The notes under the pieces were generated by a model. It made no database searches. It was not told the origin of the DNA and was given only the letters and a program-made list of their open reading frames with translations. A DNA stretch of 64,000 bases from CAVTSA01 sp963790575 (GTDB taxonomy: Bacteria; Chloroflexota; Dormibacteria; Dormibacterales; Dormibacteraceae), in assembly GCA_963790575.1 (NCBI GenBank), contig CAWBPD010000042.1, positions 1 through 64,000 on the forward strand. The letters are read 5' to 3'. Positions 49,581 through 58,071 of the stretch are shown here, piece by piece (the first letter of the stretch is position 1; each line of letters opens with the position of its first letter). The position numbers and the translations under genes were made by a program.

Positions 49581-51443
49581 ATGCCGCTGGATCCCCCCTC
49601 GACGCTGAGCGAGCGCTGGGCGGGTCTGGCCCTGGGCGTCCTCCAGAAGTCCGGCGCGCTGCCGGAGCACGCGACCCCCGCGGAGGCGGAGGCATTCCTG
49701 CGGACGACCCTGCCGGATGGCATCCCGGTGCGTGCGCTCTATGTCGACCCGGGTCAGGCCCCTGACGCCGGGCTTCCCGGCCAGTCGCCCTACCTCCGCG
49801 GCGGGACCCCGTCCGGCTCGCTCGGCGGCTGGGACGTGCGGGCTCTCCACGACGATCCGGACCTTGCGGTGACCAGGGCCGCCCTGCTCGACGACCTGGA
49901 GCACGGAGTCCGCTCGATCTGGCTGCGGATGGGGACGGGGGCGATCCCGGTGGGCGCGCTCCCCGAGGTGCTGGCGGACGTCGTCCTGGACGCCGCGCCG
50001 GTGGTGCTGGAGGCGGGGCAGGCGGGCGAGGAGGTGGCGCGTCGCTTCCTGGACCTGGCCCGGGAGCGCGGCATCGCAGCCCCGGACCTGCCGGGCACAC
50101 TCGGCCTCGATCCGCTCGGGGTGGAGGCCCGGGAAGGGACGCCACAGAACCTGGGAGCGGCGATCGCGCTTGCGGCGCAGGTCGCGGTTCGGTACCCCCG
50201 GCTGCGCCCGCTCGTCGTCGATGGGCTGCCCTACGCCGAGGCCGGCGCCACCGAGACCGAGGAGCTGGGCTGCGCGATCGCGACCGGCATCGCCTACCTG
50301 CGTGCCCTGGCGGAGCGCGGCGTGAGCCCTGCCCAGGCGGCGCCCCTGCTCGAGTTCCGCCTCACGGCGGGCACAGACCAGTTCCTGACCATCGCCAAGT
50401 TCCGGGCCGCGCGCCGGCTCTGGGCCCGCGTCACCGAGGTCACCGCCGAGGTTGCCGGCGCGGCCCTGCCTCCATTGCTGCACGCGGTCTCGTCCCCGGC
50501 CATGCTCACCGGGCGCGATCCCTGGGTCAACCTGCTGCGAGTCACGATCGCGGCCTTCGCGGCCGCCGTCGGTGGCGCCGATGCGATCACGGCGCTTCCT
50601 TTCGACCACGCTCTGGGTTACAGCGACCCCTTCGCCCGGCGCCTCGCTCGCAACACCCTGGCGGTGCTGCAGGAGGAGGCCGAGCTGGGGCGCGTGCTCG
50701 ACCCCGGAGGTGGGTCCTGGTACCTGGAGCAGCTGTCGGATCAGGTCGCCCGCACCGCCTGGTCGTGGATGCAAGAGATCGAGGCGGCGGGGGGCCAGCG
50801 CGAAGCGCTTGGTACCGGGCTGGTCGCCGAGCGCCTGGCCCGCTCGCAGGCCCTGCGCGATGACCGCATCCGGCGATTGCGCGAGCCGATCACCGGGGTG
50901 AGCACCTTTCCCGAGCTGGAGAAGCGGCCGGTGACGCGCCGGGTGCGTGCGGCGCCGGCCGGGAAGGGACTTCCCCCTCGTCGCTACGCGGAGGTGTTCG
51001 AGGCGCTCCGCGACCGCGCCGACGCGCTGGCCACGGCCACCGGCGAGCGGCCGGCCGCGTTCCTCCTCACCCTCGGCCCGGTCGCGGGACACCGCCCCCG
51101 GGCGCGCTTCGCCGAGAACCTGCTTGCGGCCGGCGGCATCGCCGCTGATTCCGCTCAGGCCGCCGAGCCGCCGAGCCGGGTGCCGGCCGCATACGAGCCC
51201 CGGCGGCACCCCGTGGCGGTGCTCTGTGGGCCCGACGACGAGTACCAGGAGCACTCCGCTTCCCTGGCCGGCGCGCTGAAGGAGGCGGGGGCACGGTTGG
51301 TCGCGCTGGTCGGCGCTTCCGGCACCGGGCCGGCGGGGGGGCGCCCGGCCGGCGTCGATCGCATCCTCGCTCCGGGCGGCGACGCGGTCGCCGACCTGGA
51401 CCTGCTGCTGCGGGTCATGGAACCAGCGGGGGCACGGCGATGA
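49581..51443 (+). CDS. mutA: Methylmalonyl-CoA mutase, small subunit
   Basis: 620 residues, typical of the actinobacterial non-catalytic subunit. SPYLRGGTPSGSLGGWDVRA, ETEELGCAIATGIAYLRALA, EFRLTAGTDQFLTIAKFRAA, ITALPFDHALGYSDPFARRL, ARNTLAVLQEEAELGRVLDP and GGGSWYLEQLSDQVARTAWS. The His and Tyr catalytic positions of the large subunit are changed. Ends with a degenerate B12-like domain. The stop overlaps mutB (ATGA). An intergenic region of about 220 bp precedes it, with no motif I can assign. Confidence 0.93.
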   Translation: MPLDPPSTLSERWAGLALGVLQKSGALPEHATPAEAEAFLRTTLPDGIPVRALYVDPGQAPDAGLPGQSPYLRGGTPSGSLGGWDVRALHDDPDLAVTRAALLDDLEHGVRSIWLRMGTGAIPVGALPEVLADVVLDAAPVVLEAGQAGEEVARRFLDLARERGIAAPDLPGTLGLDPLGVEAREGTPQNLGAAIALAAQVAVRYPRLRPLVVDGLPYAEAGATETEELGCAIATGIAYLRALAERGVSPAQAAPLLEFRLTAGTDQFLTIAKFRAARRLWARVTEVTAEVAGAALPPLLHAVSSPAMLTGRDPWVNLLRVTIAAFAAAVGGADAITALPFDHALGYSDPFARRLARNTLAVLQEEAELGRVLDPGGGSWYLEQLSDQVARTAWSWMQEIEAAGGQREALGTGLVAERLARSQALRDDRIRRLREPITGVSTFPELEKRPVTRRVRAAPAGKGLPPRRYAEVFEALRDRADALATATGERPAAFLLTLGPVAGHRPRARFAENLLAAGGIAADSAQAAEPPSRVPAAYEPRRHPVAVLCGPDDEYQEHSASLAGALKEAGARLVALVGASGTGPAGGRPAGVDRILAPGGDAVADLDLLLRVMEPAGARR

Positions 51444-53665
51444 GGATCACCAGCCTCCGGATCCCCGACTTCTCCCAGGTCGAGCTCGGAACCCCGGCCG
51501 CCACGTCCTCCCCGGAGCGCTGGGAGGCGGAGGTGGAAGCGGCACTGCGGGGGTCTCCCGACCAGCTGACGGAGACGCTTCCTGAGGGGATCCCGCGCCG
51601 GGTGCTGTACACGCCCACCGATGCCGCCGGCCTCGACGCGCCGCACACGCTCCCCGGCGTCGCCCCCTTCCTGCGCGGGCCGTATCCGACCATGTACCGG
51701 ACCCAGCCCTGGACCATCCGCCAGTACGCCGGGTTCTCGACCGCCGAGGAGTCGAACGCCTTCTACCGTCGCAACCTGGCGCAGGGTCAGCGCGGTCTTT
51801 CGGTCGCGTTCGACCTTCCCACGCACCGCGGCTACGACTCGGATCACCCCCGGGTGCGCGGCGACGTGGGGATGGCCGGGGTCGCCGTCGACTCCATCCT
51901 CGACATGCGGCGGCTCTTCGAGGGCATCCCGCTCGACCAGATCAGCGTGTCGATGACGATGAACGGCGCCGTCCTGCCCATCCTCGCCCTCTACATCGTG
52001 GCCGGGGAGGAGCAGGGCGTTCCCCCCGAGAAGCTGTCGGGCACGATCCAGAACGACATCTTGAAGGAGTTCATGGTCCGGAACACCTTCATCTATCCGC
52101 CCCGGCCCTCGACGCGGATCGTGAGCGACATCTTCGCGTACACGGCCCGGCGCATGCCCCGGTTCAACTCCATCTCGGTCTCCGGGTATCACATGCAGGA
52201 GGCGGGGGCGACCGCCGATCTGGAGCTCGCCTACACCATTGCGAACGGCCTCGAATACCTCCGGTGCGGTCTCGCGGCCGGCCTCGGGATCGACGACTTC
52301 GCCCCCCGCATCTCCTTCTTTTGGGCGATCGGGATGCACTTCTTCACCGAGGTCGCCAAGCTCCGCGCCGCCCGCGTCCTGTGGTCGGACGTGGTCGGCA
52401 TGTTCGGCCCCCGCAGCGACCGTTCCCGGAGCCTGCGCACGCACTGCCAGACCTCGGGCTGGTCACTCACCGCCCAGGATGCCTTCAACAACGTCGTCCG
52501 CACCTGCGTGGAGGCGATGGCGGCCACTCAGGGCGGGACCCAGTCGCTGCACACCAACGCGCTGGACGAGGCGCTCGCGCTGCCCACCGACTTCTCGGCC
52601 CGGATCGCGCGCCAGACCCAGCTCCTGCTCCAGGAGGAGTCGGGCACCACGCGGACCGTCGACCCCTGGGGCGGCAGCTGGTACCTGGAGCGCCTGACCG
52701 CGGATCTGATCGAGCGGGCCCGGGTCCACCTGGCCGAGGTGAAAGGCCTGGGGGGGATGGCGAGGGCGATCGAGGCCGCAGTCCCGCAGCAGCGCATCGA
52801 GGAGGCGGCGGCGCGGACCCAGGCCCGCATCGACGCCGGCCTGCAGCCGGTGATCGGCCTCAACCGGTATCCGTCGCGGGAGCCCGGGGAGCTGGAGGTG
52901 CGTTCGGTCGACAACGCGGCGGTGCTGCGGCGCCAGCTGGCGAAGCTGAAGGAGCTGCGCGAGAGCCGAGACGAGGCGCGCACCCAGGCCGCGCTGAGGG
53001 CGCTTGTGGAGGCGGCACGGTCAGCGCTCCAAGGCACGCGGGAGCCGGGCCTGGACCGCAACCTCCTCACGCTCTCGGTAGAGGCAGCGCGGGAGCGGGC
53101 GACCGTGGGGGAGATGGCGGGCGCGCTGGAGCAGGTCTTCGGCCGTTACGTGCGTCGCGTCTCCACAATCTCGGGTGTGTACCGGCGCGAGGCACAGGGG
53201 TCGTCGAGCGTGGAACGGGTTTTGGGGGAGGCGGCGGCATTTGCCGAGGTGGAGGGCCGGCGGCCGCGGATCCTGGTCGCCAAGGTGGGGCAGGACGGCC
53301 ACGACCGCGGGCAGAAGGTGATCGCTTCCGCCTTCGCCGACTTGGGCTTCGACGTCGACGTCGGTCCCCTCTTCCAGACTCCGGAGGAGGTGGCTCAGCA
53401 GGCGGTCGAGAACGACGTCCATCTGGTGGGCGTGTCCTCGCTCGCCGCCGGGCACCTGGCACTGGTCCCCGGGCTGCGGCGCGCCCTCGACGAGCTGGGG
53501 AGGCGGGACATCATGCTGGTGGTGGGCGGGGTGATTCCGGACCAGGACGTGCCCACGCTGAAGCAGGCAGGCGTGGCCGCCGTCTTCCAGCCCGGGACCG
53601 TGATCGCCGACGCCGCGCTGGAGCTGCTGCACGAGCTGCGGCAGCGGCTGGGTCGCACGTCCTGA
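51440..53665 (+). CDS. mutB: Methylmalonyl-CoA mutase, large subunit
   Basis: 741 residues. The barrel holds FLRGPYPTMYRTQPWTIRQY, NAFYRRNLAQGQRGLSVAFD, LPTHRGYDSDHPRV and SGYHMQEAGATADLELAYTI (catalytic His). Then come RARVLWSDVV-like RAARVLWSDVVGMFGPRS and HCQTSGWSLTAQDAFNNVVR. The C-terminal cobalamin domain has KVGQDGHDRGQKVIASAFAD (DxHxxG near residue 620) and MLVVGGVIPDQDVPTLKQAG. It rearranges methylmalonyl-CoA to succinyl-CoA using adenosylcobalamin. Confidence 0.96.
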   Translation: MRITSLRIPDFSQVELGTPAATSSPERWEAEVEAALRGSPDQLTETLPEGIPRRVLYTPTDAAGLDAPHTLPGVAPFLRGPYPTMYRTQPWTIRQYAGFSTAEESNAFYRRNLAQGQRGLSVAFDLPTHRGYDSDHPRVRGDVGMAGVAVDSILDMRRLFEGIPLDQISVSMTMNGAVLPILALYIVAGEEQGVPPEKLSGTIQNDILKEFMVRNTFIYPPRPSTRIVSDIFAYTARRMPRFNSISVSGYHMQEAGATADLELAYTIANGLEYLRCGLAAGLGIDDFAPRISFFWAIGMHFFTEVAKLRAARVLWSDVVGMFGPRSDRSRSLRTHCQTSGWSLTAQDAFNNVVRTCVEAMAATQGGTQSLHTNALDEALALPTDFSARIARQTQLLLQEESGTTRTVDPWGGSWYLERLTADLIERARVHLAEVKGLGGMARAIEAAVPQQRIEEAAARTQARIDAGLQPVIGLNRYPSREPGELEVRSVDNAAVLRRQLAKLKELRESRDEARTQAALRALVEAARSALQGTREPGLDRNLLTLSVEAARERATVGEMAGALEQVFGRYVRRVSTISGVYRREAQGSSSVERVLGEAAAFAEVEGRRPRILVAKVGQDGHDRGQKVIASAFADLGFDVDVGPLFQTPEEVAQQAVENDVHLVGVSSLAAGHLALVPGLRRALDELGRRDIMLVVGGVIPDQDVPTLKQAGVAAVFQPGTVIADAALELLHELRQRLGRTS

Positions 53666-53667
53666 TC

Positions 53668-54657
53668 GTGGAAGGCGACGCCCTCGCCGAGCGGGTGCGC
53701 GCCGGGGACCGGGCCGCGCTGGGGCGCGCGATCACGCTCGTCGAATCGACCCGGGACGACCACCGCGCCGCCGCCGCCGCGCTGCTCGGCGAGCTCGGGG
53801 AAGGCGATCCGTCGACCCGGCGGGTCGGGATCACCGGGGTGCCGGGGGTGGGCAAGTCGACCTTCATCGACGCACTCGGAATCCGGTTGCTGGAACGCGG
53901 GCATCGGGTGGGGGTGCTCGCCGTCGACCCCAGCTCGGTCCGCACCGGCGGCTCCATCCTGGGCGACAAGACGCGGATGCCGCGCCTCTCCGTCGACCCG
54001 CGCGGGTTCGTGCGCCCTTCTCCCACCGGCGGCACGCTGGGCGGGGTGGCGCGGGCGACGCGGGAGACGATGGCGCTTCTAGAAGCGGCCGGGTACGACG
54101 TGGTGCTGGTGGAGACGGTGGGCATCGGGCAGGCCGAGATCGAGGTCGCCAACATGGTCGACACCTTCCTGGTGCTCGGGCTGGCCCGCACCGGCGACGA
54201 GCTGCAGGGCATCAAGAAGGGGGTGCTGGAGCTGGCCGACGTGATAGCGGTCAACAAGGCCGACCAGGGCCACCAGCAGGAGGCGGGCGCCGCCGCCGCC
54301 GAGCTCCGGCAGGCCATCCACCTGCTGCAGGGTGGTGAGGGAGAGTGGACGCCGCCCGTCCTCACCTGCAGCGCGCTCGAGGACCAGGGCCTGGAGGAGG
54401 TGTGGGCGTCGGTGGAGCGGCATCGCGCCACGCTGCTCGAGTCGGGGGCGCTGGCAGCACGGCGGCGCCGGCAGCGCGTGCGGTGGATGTGGGCGGCGGC
54501 AGAAGGTGAGCTGCTCTCCCGGCTGCGTCGCGCGCCCGGGGTGCGGGAACTGGCGGCGGAGCTCACCGGGCGGGTGGAGCGTGGCGAGCTGCCGGCCGGA
54601 GCGGCCGCCGACGAACTGCTCCGCGCCTTCGAGCGGAGGACACCGGCCACTCCGTAG
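53668..54657 (+). CDS. meaB: Mutase-associated GTPase (G-protein chaperone)
   Basis: GTG 53668, two bases after mutB, 329 residues. P-loop GITGVPGVGKSTFIDALGIR, switch region VLAVDPSSVRTGGSILGDKT, RMPRLSVDPRGFVRPSPTGG, Walker B VVLVETVGIGQAEIEVANMV, NKAD specificity motif and a C-terminal dimer helix (ELTGRVERGELPAGAAADEL). It gates loading of adenosylcobalamin and protects the mutase. Gene order mutA-mutB-meaB is the standard one. Confidence 0.95.
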   Translation: MEGDALAERVRAGDRAALGRAITLVESTRDDHRAAAAALLGELGEGDPSTRRVGITGVPGVGKSTFIDALGIRLLERGHRVGVLAVDPSSVRTGGSILGDKTRMPRLSVDPRGFVRPSPTGGTLGGVARATRETMALLEAAGYDVVLVETVGIGQAEIEVANMVDTFLVLGLARTGDELQGIKKGVLELADVIAVNKADQGHQQEAGAAAAELRQAIHLLQGGEGEWTPPVLTCSALEDQGLEEVWASVERHRATLLESGALAARRRRQRVRWMWAAAEGELLSRLRRAPGVRELAAELTGRVERGELPAGAAADELLRAFERRTPATP

Positions 54658-54673
54658 GATTGGGGGTCAAATC

Positions 54674-56203
54674 ATGGGCATCGTCACCGAGATCAGCGTC
54701 GCGGGGAGCATCGACGACGTCCAGGCCGCGCCGCCGTTCGCCCGGGTCGGCCTCACCTTCGACGACGTCCTGCTGCTGCCGGCGGTGTCCGAGATGCTGC
54801 CCGGCGAGGTGGACACGTCGACCCGGCTGACGCGGCGGCTGCGCCTCAACATCCCCCTCGTGTCGTCGGCGATGGACACGGTCACCGAGGCCCGGATGGC
54901 GATCGCGCTCGCTCGCCAGGGCGGCGTCGGCGTCCTCCATCGCAACCTCTCTCCGCAGGATCAGGCGGTGCAGGTCGACCTGGTCAAGCGGTCGGAGGCG
55001 GGGATGGTGTCCAACCCCATCACCTGCTCGCCGGACGCGACACTGGCGGACGCGGAGGCGCTCTGCGCGCGGTACCGGATCTCGGGGCTGCCGGTGGTCG
55101 ACGGCTCGGGTGTTCTGGTGGGGATCGTGACCAACCGCGACATGCGCTTCCAGCGGGACCTGGGCCGGCGCGTCGCCGAGGTGATGACGCCGATGCCGCT
55201 GGTCACGGCGCGGCCCGGAATCGACCGCGCGGAGGCGCTGGCGCTGCTCGCCCGTCACAAGGTCGAGAAGCTGCCGCTGGTCGACGAGCGCGGATGCCTG
55301 GTGGGGCTGATCACTGTCAAGGACTTCGCCAAGTCGGACGAATACCCCGACGCGACCAAGGACGGGGCCGGCCGGCTGGTGGTCGGGGGCGCCATCGGCG
55401 TGGGGGAGGAGTCGTACCAGCGAGCGCGGCTGCTGATCGGCGCCGGCGTCGATTTCATCGTCGTCGACACCTCCCACGGGCACCACCGGGACGTGCTCGA
55501 GATGGTGGCGCGGCTGAAGCGAGAGAGCGCGACCGAGATCGTGGGCGGCAACGTGGCCACCCGGGCCGGTGCCCAGGCCATGATCGACGCCGGGGCGGAT
55601 GCGGTCAAGGTCGGCGTCGGCCCGGGCGCCATCTGCACCACCCGCGTGGTGGCCGGCGTGGGCGTGCCCCAGATCACCGCCATCTACGAGGCGGCGCTGG
55701 CCTGCCGGCCGGCGGGGGTGCCGCTGATCGCCGACGGTGGCATCCACTACTCGGGTGATATCCCCAAGGCGATCGTGGCGGGCGCGGACACGGTGATGCT
55801 GGGTGCGCTCCTGGCCGGGTGCGAGGAGTCGCCGGGCGAGCTGATCTTCATCAACGGGAAGCAGTACAAGTCGTATCGAGGCATGGGGTCGCTGGGCGCC
55901 ATGCAGTCACGCGGCGGCCGGGGCAGCTTTTCGAAGGACCGCTACGGGCTGCAGGACGTGGCGCGGGACGACGACCTGGTCCCGCAGGGTGTCGAGGGTC
56001 AGGTTCCCTACCGGGGGCCGGTGGCGGCGGTGACGCACCAGCTGGTCGGTGGCCTGCGGGCCGGCATGGGCTACGCCGGGGCGCGCACGATCGCCGACCT
56101 GCGGGAGCACGGGGAGCTGATCCGGATCACGTCGGCCGGGCTCACGGAGTCACACCCGCACGACATCCAGCACACGGTGGAGGCGCCCAACTACACGCGC
56201 TGA
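54674..56203 (+). CDS. guaB: IMP dehydrogenase
   Basis: 509 residues, full length. LTFDDVLLLPAVSEMLPGEV, PLVSSAMDTVTEARMAIALA, two CBS domains (about residues 110-230), VDFIVVDTSHGHHRDVLEMV, VKVGVGPGAICTTRVVAGVG (catalytic Cys 321), ADGGIHYSGDIPKAIVAGAD, KSYRGMGSLGAMQ and QLVGGLRAGMGYAGARTIAD. NAD+-dependent conversion of IMP to XMP, the committed step to GMP. It is 16 bp after meaB. A housekeeping gene sharing a transcript with the mutase genes is noteworthy but not unique. Confidence 0.96.
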   Translation: MGIVTEISVAGSIDDVQAAPPFARVGLTFDDVLLLPAVSEMLPGEVDTSTRLTRRLRLNIPLVSSAMDTVTEARMAIALARQGGVGVLHRNLSPQDQAVQVDLVKRSEAGMVSNPITCSPDATLADAEALCARYRISGLPVVDGSGVLVGIVTNRDMRFQRDLGRRVAEVMTPMPLVTARPGIDRAEALALLARHKVEKLPLVDERGCLVGLITVKDFAKSDEYPDATKDGAGRLVVGGAIGVGEESYQRARLLIGAGVDFIVVDTSHGHHRDVLEMVARLKRESATEIVGGNVATRAGAQAMIDAGADAVKVGVGPGAICTTRVVAGVGVPQITAIYEAALACRPAGVPLIADGGIHYSGDIPKAIVAGADTVMLGALLAGCEESPGELIFINGKQYKSYRGMGSLGAMQSRGGRGSFSKDRYGLQDVARDDDLVPQGVEGQVPYRGPVAAVTHQLVGGLRAGMGYAGARTIADLREHGELIRITSAGLTESHPHDIQHTVEAPNYTR

Positions 56204-56643
56204 CCCGGGGCGGGTCGCTCGGCCCGGATCTCGCCGCGCTCGAGCGGGCGGCCGCACTCCTCGCAGTACATCCGGACTGACGCCTCGTGGCCGCAGGCGC
56301 TGTGCACCAGGCGCAGGCTGATGTCGCGGCCGCTGGTCCACTCCTTGCCCCAGTCTCGAAGCGCAGCCACCACCAGGCCCAGCGCCCGGCCCTTCTCGGT
56401 GAGCAGGTACTCGTAGCGGTCTGGATGCTGCTGGTAGCGCCGCCGCTCCAGCACCCGGTCGGCGACCAGCCGCTTGAGCCGGGCGGACAGGATGTTGTCG
56501 GCGATCCCGGTGCTCTTGAAGTCGTCGAAGCGTCGTGCGCCGCCGATCGCGTCCCGCACGATGAGCAGCGTCCACCACTCCCCGATCACGTCGAGCGAGC
56601 GGGCGACCGGGCAGTCCATCTCCGCGAAGCTGACGCGCCGCAT
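56191..56643 (-). CDS. HxlR-family transcriptional regulator
   Basis: ATG 56643, 150 residues, 3' end overlapping guaB by 13 bp. MRRVSFAEMDCPVARSLDVI, GEWWTLLIVRDAIGGARRFD, DFKSTGIADNILSARLKRLV (recognition helix), the wing YQQHPDRYEYLLTEKGRALG and CEECGRPLERGEI at the end (zinc-like pair). The N-terminal Cys (MDCPVARS) is the usual sensing position. Divergent from a small membrane protein gene. The shared promoter holds TTGCGT-18-TAAAGT. Confidence 0.9.
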   Translation of the reverse strand: MRRVSFAEMDCPVARSLDVIGEWWTLLIVRDAIGGARRFDDFKSTGIADNILSARLKRLVADRVLERRRYQQHPDRYEYLLTEKGRALGLVVAALRDWGKEWTSGRDISLRLVHSACGHEASVRMYCEECGRPLERGEIRAERPAPGQRV

Positions 56644-56769
56644 ACGAAAGACCATACCCGGTTGACTTGCGTGGTGCAAGGCACTCGTGGTAAAGTGACT
56701 TTCACGACGCAAGGAACCCCGTCCTGCGGGCGGGGGACGGGTACCGCCCGCACTCAGTGAGGAGGCAGA

Positions 56770-57285
56770 ATGTCGCCGGAAATCATCTTCTTGGTGCAGC
56801 TGGTTCTGGGCTATGTCGCGTGGCTGCTCGCCTTCCGCGTGTATGTGTGGCCGAGGCTCAGGTCGATGGACCGGCTTGGAGCCCAACGGGCGATCGCCAC
56901 GCTGCACAGCTTCCGGTTCTTTGGCCTCGTCTTTCTCATTCCCGGCGTCGTCGGCCCTCATCTCCCGACCGGCTTCGCGACGTTCGCCGCCTACGGGGAC
57001 TTCGCGACCGGGGTGCTGGCGATGGGAGCACTGCTCACAGTGAGGGTCCGCCCGCTCTTTTGGGCGCTCGTGATCTCCTTCAACCTGGTCGGCGCGCTTG
57101 ACATCGGCGTGGACTACTACCACGGCATCGAACTCGGCCTGCCTGCGCTGGCGGGGCAGTTGGGCTCGGCGTACGCGATCCTGATGATTTACGTGCCCCT
57201 GCTGGTGATCACCCACGTGGGCGCGTTCTACCTGCTGCTGCGTCCTCGCTCGCAGGCGGTGCGGGCGATCGCAGGGGTCGCGTAA
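56770..57285 (+). CDS. Integral membrane protein, unknown function
   Basis: 171 residues after a GTGAGGAGGCAGA ribosome site. Five hydrophobic helices (FLVQLVLGYVAWLLAFRVYV; FFGLVFLIPGVVGP; FATGVLAMGALLTV; FWALVISFNLVGALDIGVDY; AILMIYVPLLVITHVGAFYL). Conserved-looking polar spots are HSFRFFG and DIGVDYYHGI. No family assigned. Divergent from the HxlR gene, which likely controls it. Confidence 0.75.
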   Translation: MSPEIIFLVQLVLGYVAWLLAFRVYVWPRLRSMDRLGAQRAIATLHSFRFFGLVFLIPGVVGPHLPTGFATFAAYGDFATGVLAMGALLTVRVRPLFWALVISFNLVGALDIGVDYYHGIELGLPALAGQLGSAYAILMIYVPLLVITHVGAFYLLLRPRSQAVRAIAGVA

Positions 57286-57286
57286 G

Positions 57287-57351
57287 GGCCGCTTCCCGGC
57301 AGTCCGGGCCTATCGCGCCGGTCGAAGGCCCGTTTTGCCGGGAGACGGCCC
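57287..57351. repeat. Paired 42-bp-phased sites (inverted)
   Basis: TCCCGGCA at 57294-57301 and its complement TGCCGGGA at 57336-57343, both centred on CCGG, centres 42 bp apart. The outer arms extend it (GGGCCGCTTCCCGGCA against TGCCGGGAGACGGCCC). It begins two bases after the membrane-protein stop and may end its transcript. Confidence 0.75.
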
Positions 57352-57430
57352 GCCTCCTCCGCGGGGAGGAGGCGCGATTTCGTGCTCGCGGGCGATGTGC
57401 GCCGAGGGGGTGCGTCCCTACGTTCGGAGC

Positions 57431-58057
57431 ATGCGACGCCGAATCCCCTGGCTCCTCCTCGCGGTCCCGGCCTTCGGAGTGGCGGCCTACTCCGCCCGCT
57501 ACCTCCTGCTCAACCCGGCCCTGTTCCTGGCCGCGCAGCGCTCGGTCTACGAGTCGCACCTCTTCCCGCTGCTGCCGCACGTGGCAGGGGGCGTGGTCGC
57601 CCTCTCCCTCGGCCCGTTCCAGTTCCTGGGTGGGCTCCGGCGGCGGCTGCCCAGAGTCCACCGCTGGATTGGCCGCACCTACGTGGCGGCCGCCGGCGTG
57701 GCGGGGTTGGCGGGGATCGGCATGGCGCAGATCTCGGAGGGCGGCACCATGGCGCACCTCGGGTTCACGGTGCTGGGCCTGATGGGGATGGCCTTCACGG
57801 CTGCCGGCCTGGTCGCGATCCTGCGCCGGCGGATCCCGAGTCACCGGGCCTGGATGGCGCGCTCCTACGCGATGATCTTCGCAGCCGTGACGTTCCGCGC
57901 CTGGGTCGGCATCGTGATCGGTTTCCGCCTTCCCTTCGACGAGGCCTACGCGGTGGGAGCATGGGCCACGCCGCTGCTCAACCTGGTGGTCGTCGAGTAC
58001 CTGCTGGGTCGGGCGCGTCCCGCGGTCGGAGCTCGCCGCCCGCTCCCGGCGCGGTAA
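57431..58057 (+). CDS. DUF2306-type membrane protein
   Basis: ATG 57431, 208 residues. Helix 1 at RIPWLLLAVPAFGVAAYSAR, then HLFPLLPHVAGGVVALSLGP, FQFLGGLRRRLPRVHRWIGR (the H-x-x-x-G-R DUF2306 motif), TYVAAAGVAGLAGIGMAQIS, then SHRAWMARSYAMIFAAVTFR. Several His and Arg in the membrane resemble haem- or quinone-binding proteins, but no ligand is known. It lies 15 bp before the kinase gene, so it may be part of the same signalling operon. Confidence 0.85.
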   Translation: MRRRIPWLLLAVPAFGVAAYSARYLLLNPALFLAAQRSVYESHLFPLLPHVAGGVVALSLGPFQFLGGLRRRLPRVHRWIGRTYVAAAGVAGLAGIGMAQISEGGTMAHLGFTVLGLMGMAFTAAGLVAILRRRIPSHRAWMARSYAMIFAAVTFRAWVGIVIGFRLPFDEAYAVGAWATPLLNLVVVEYLLGRARPAVGARRPLPAR

Positions 58058-58071
58058 GGTCTCGCCACGCC

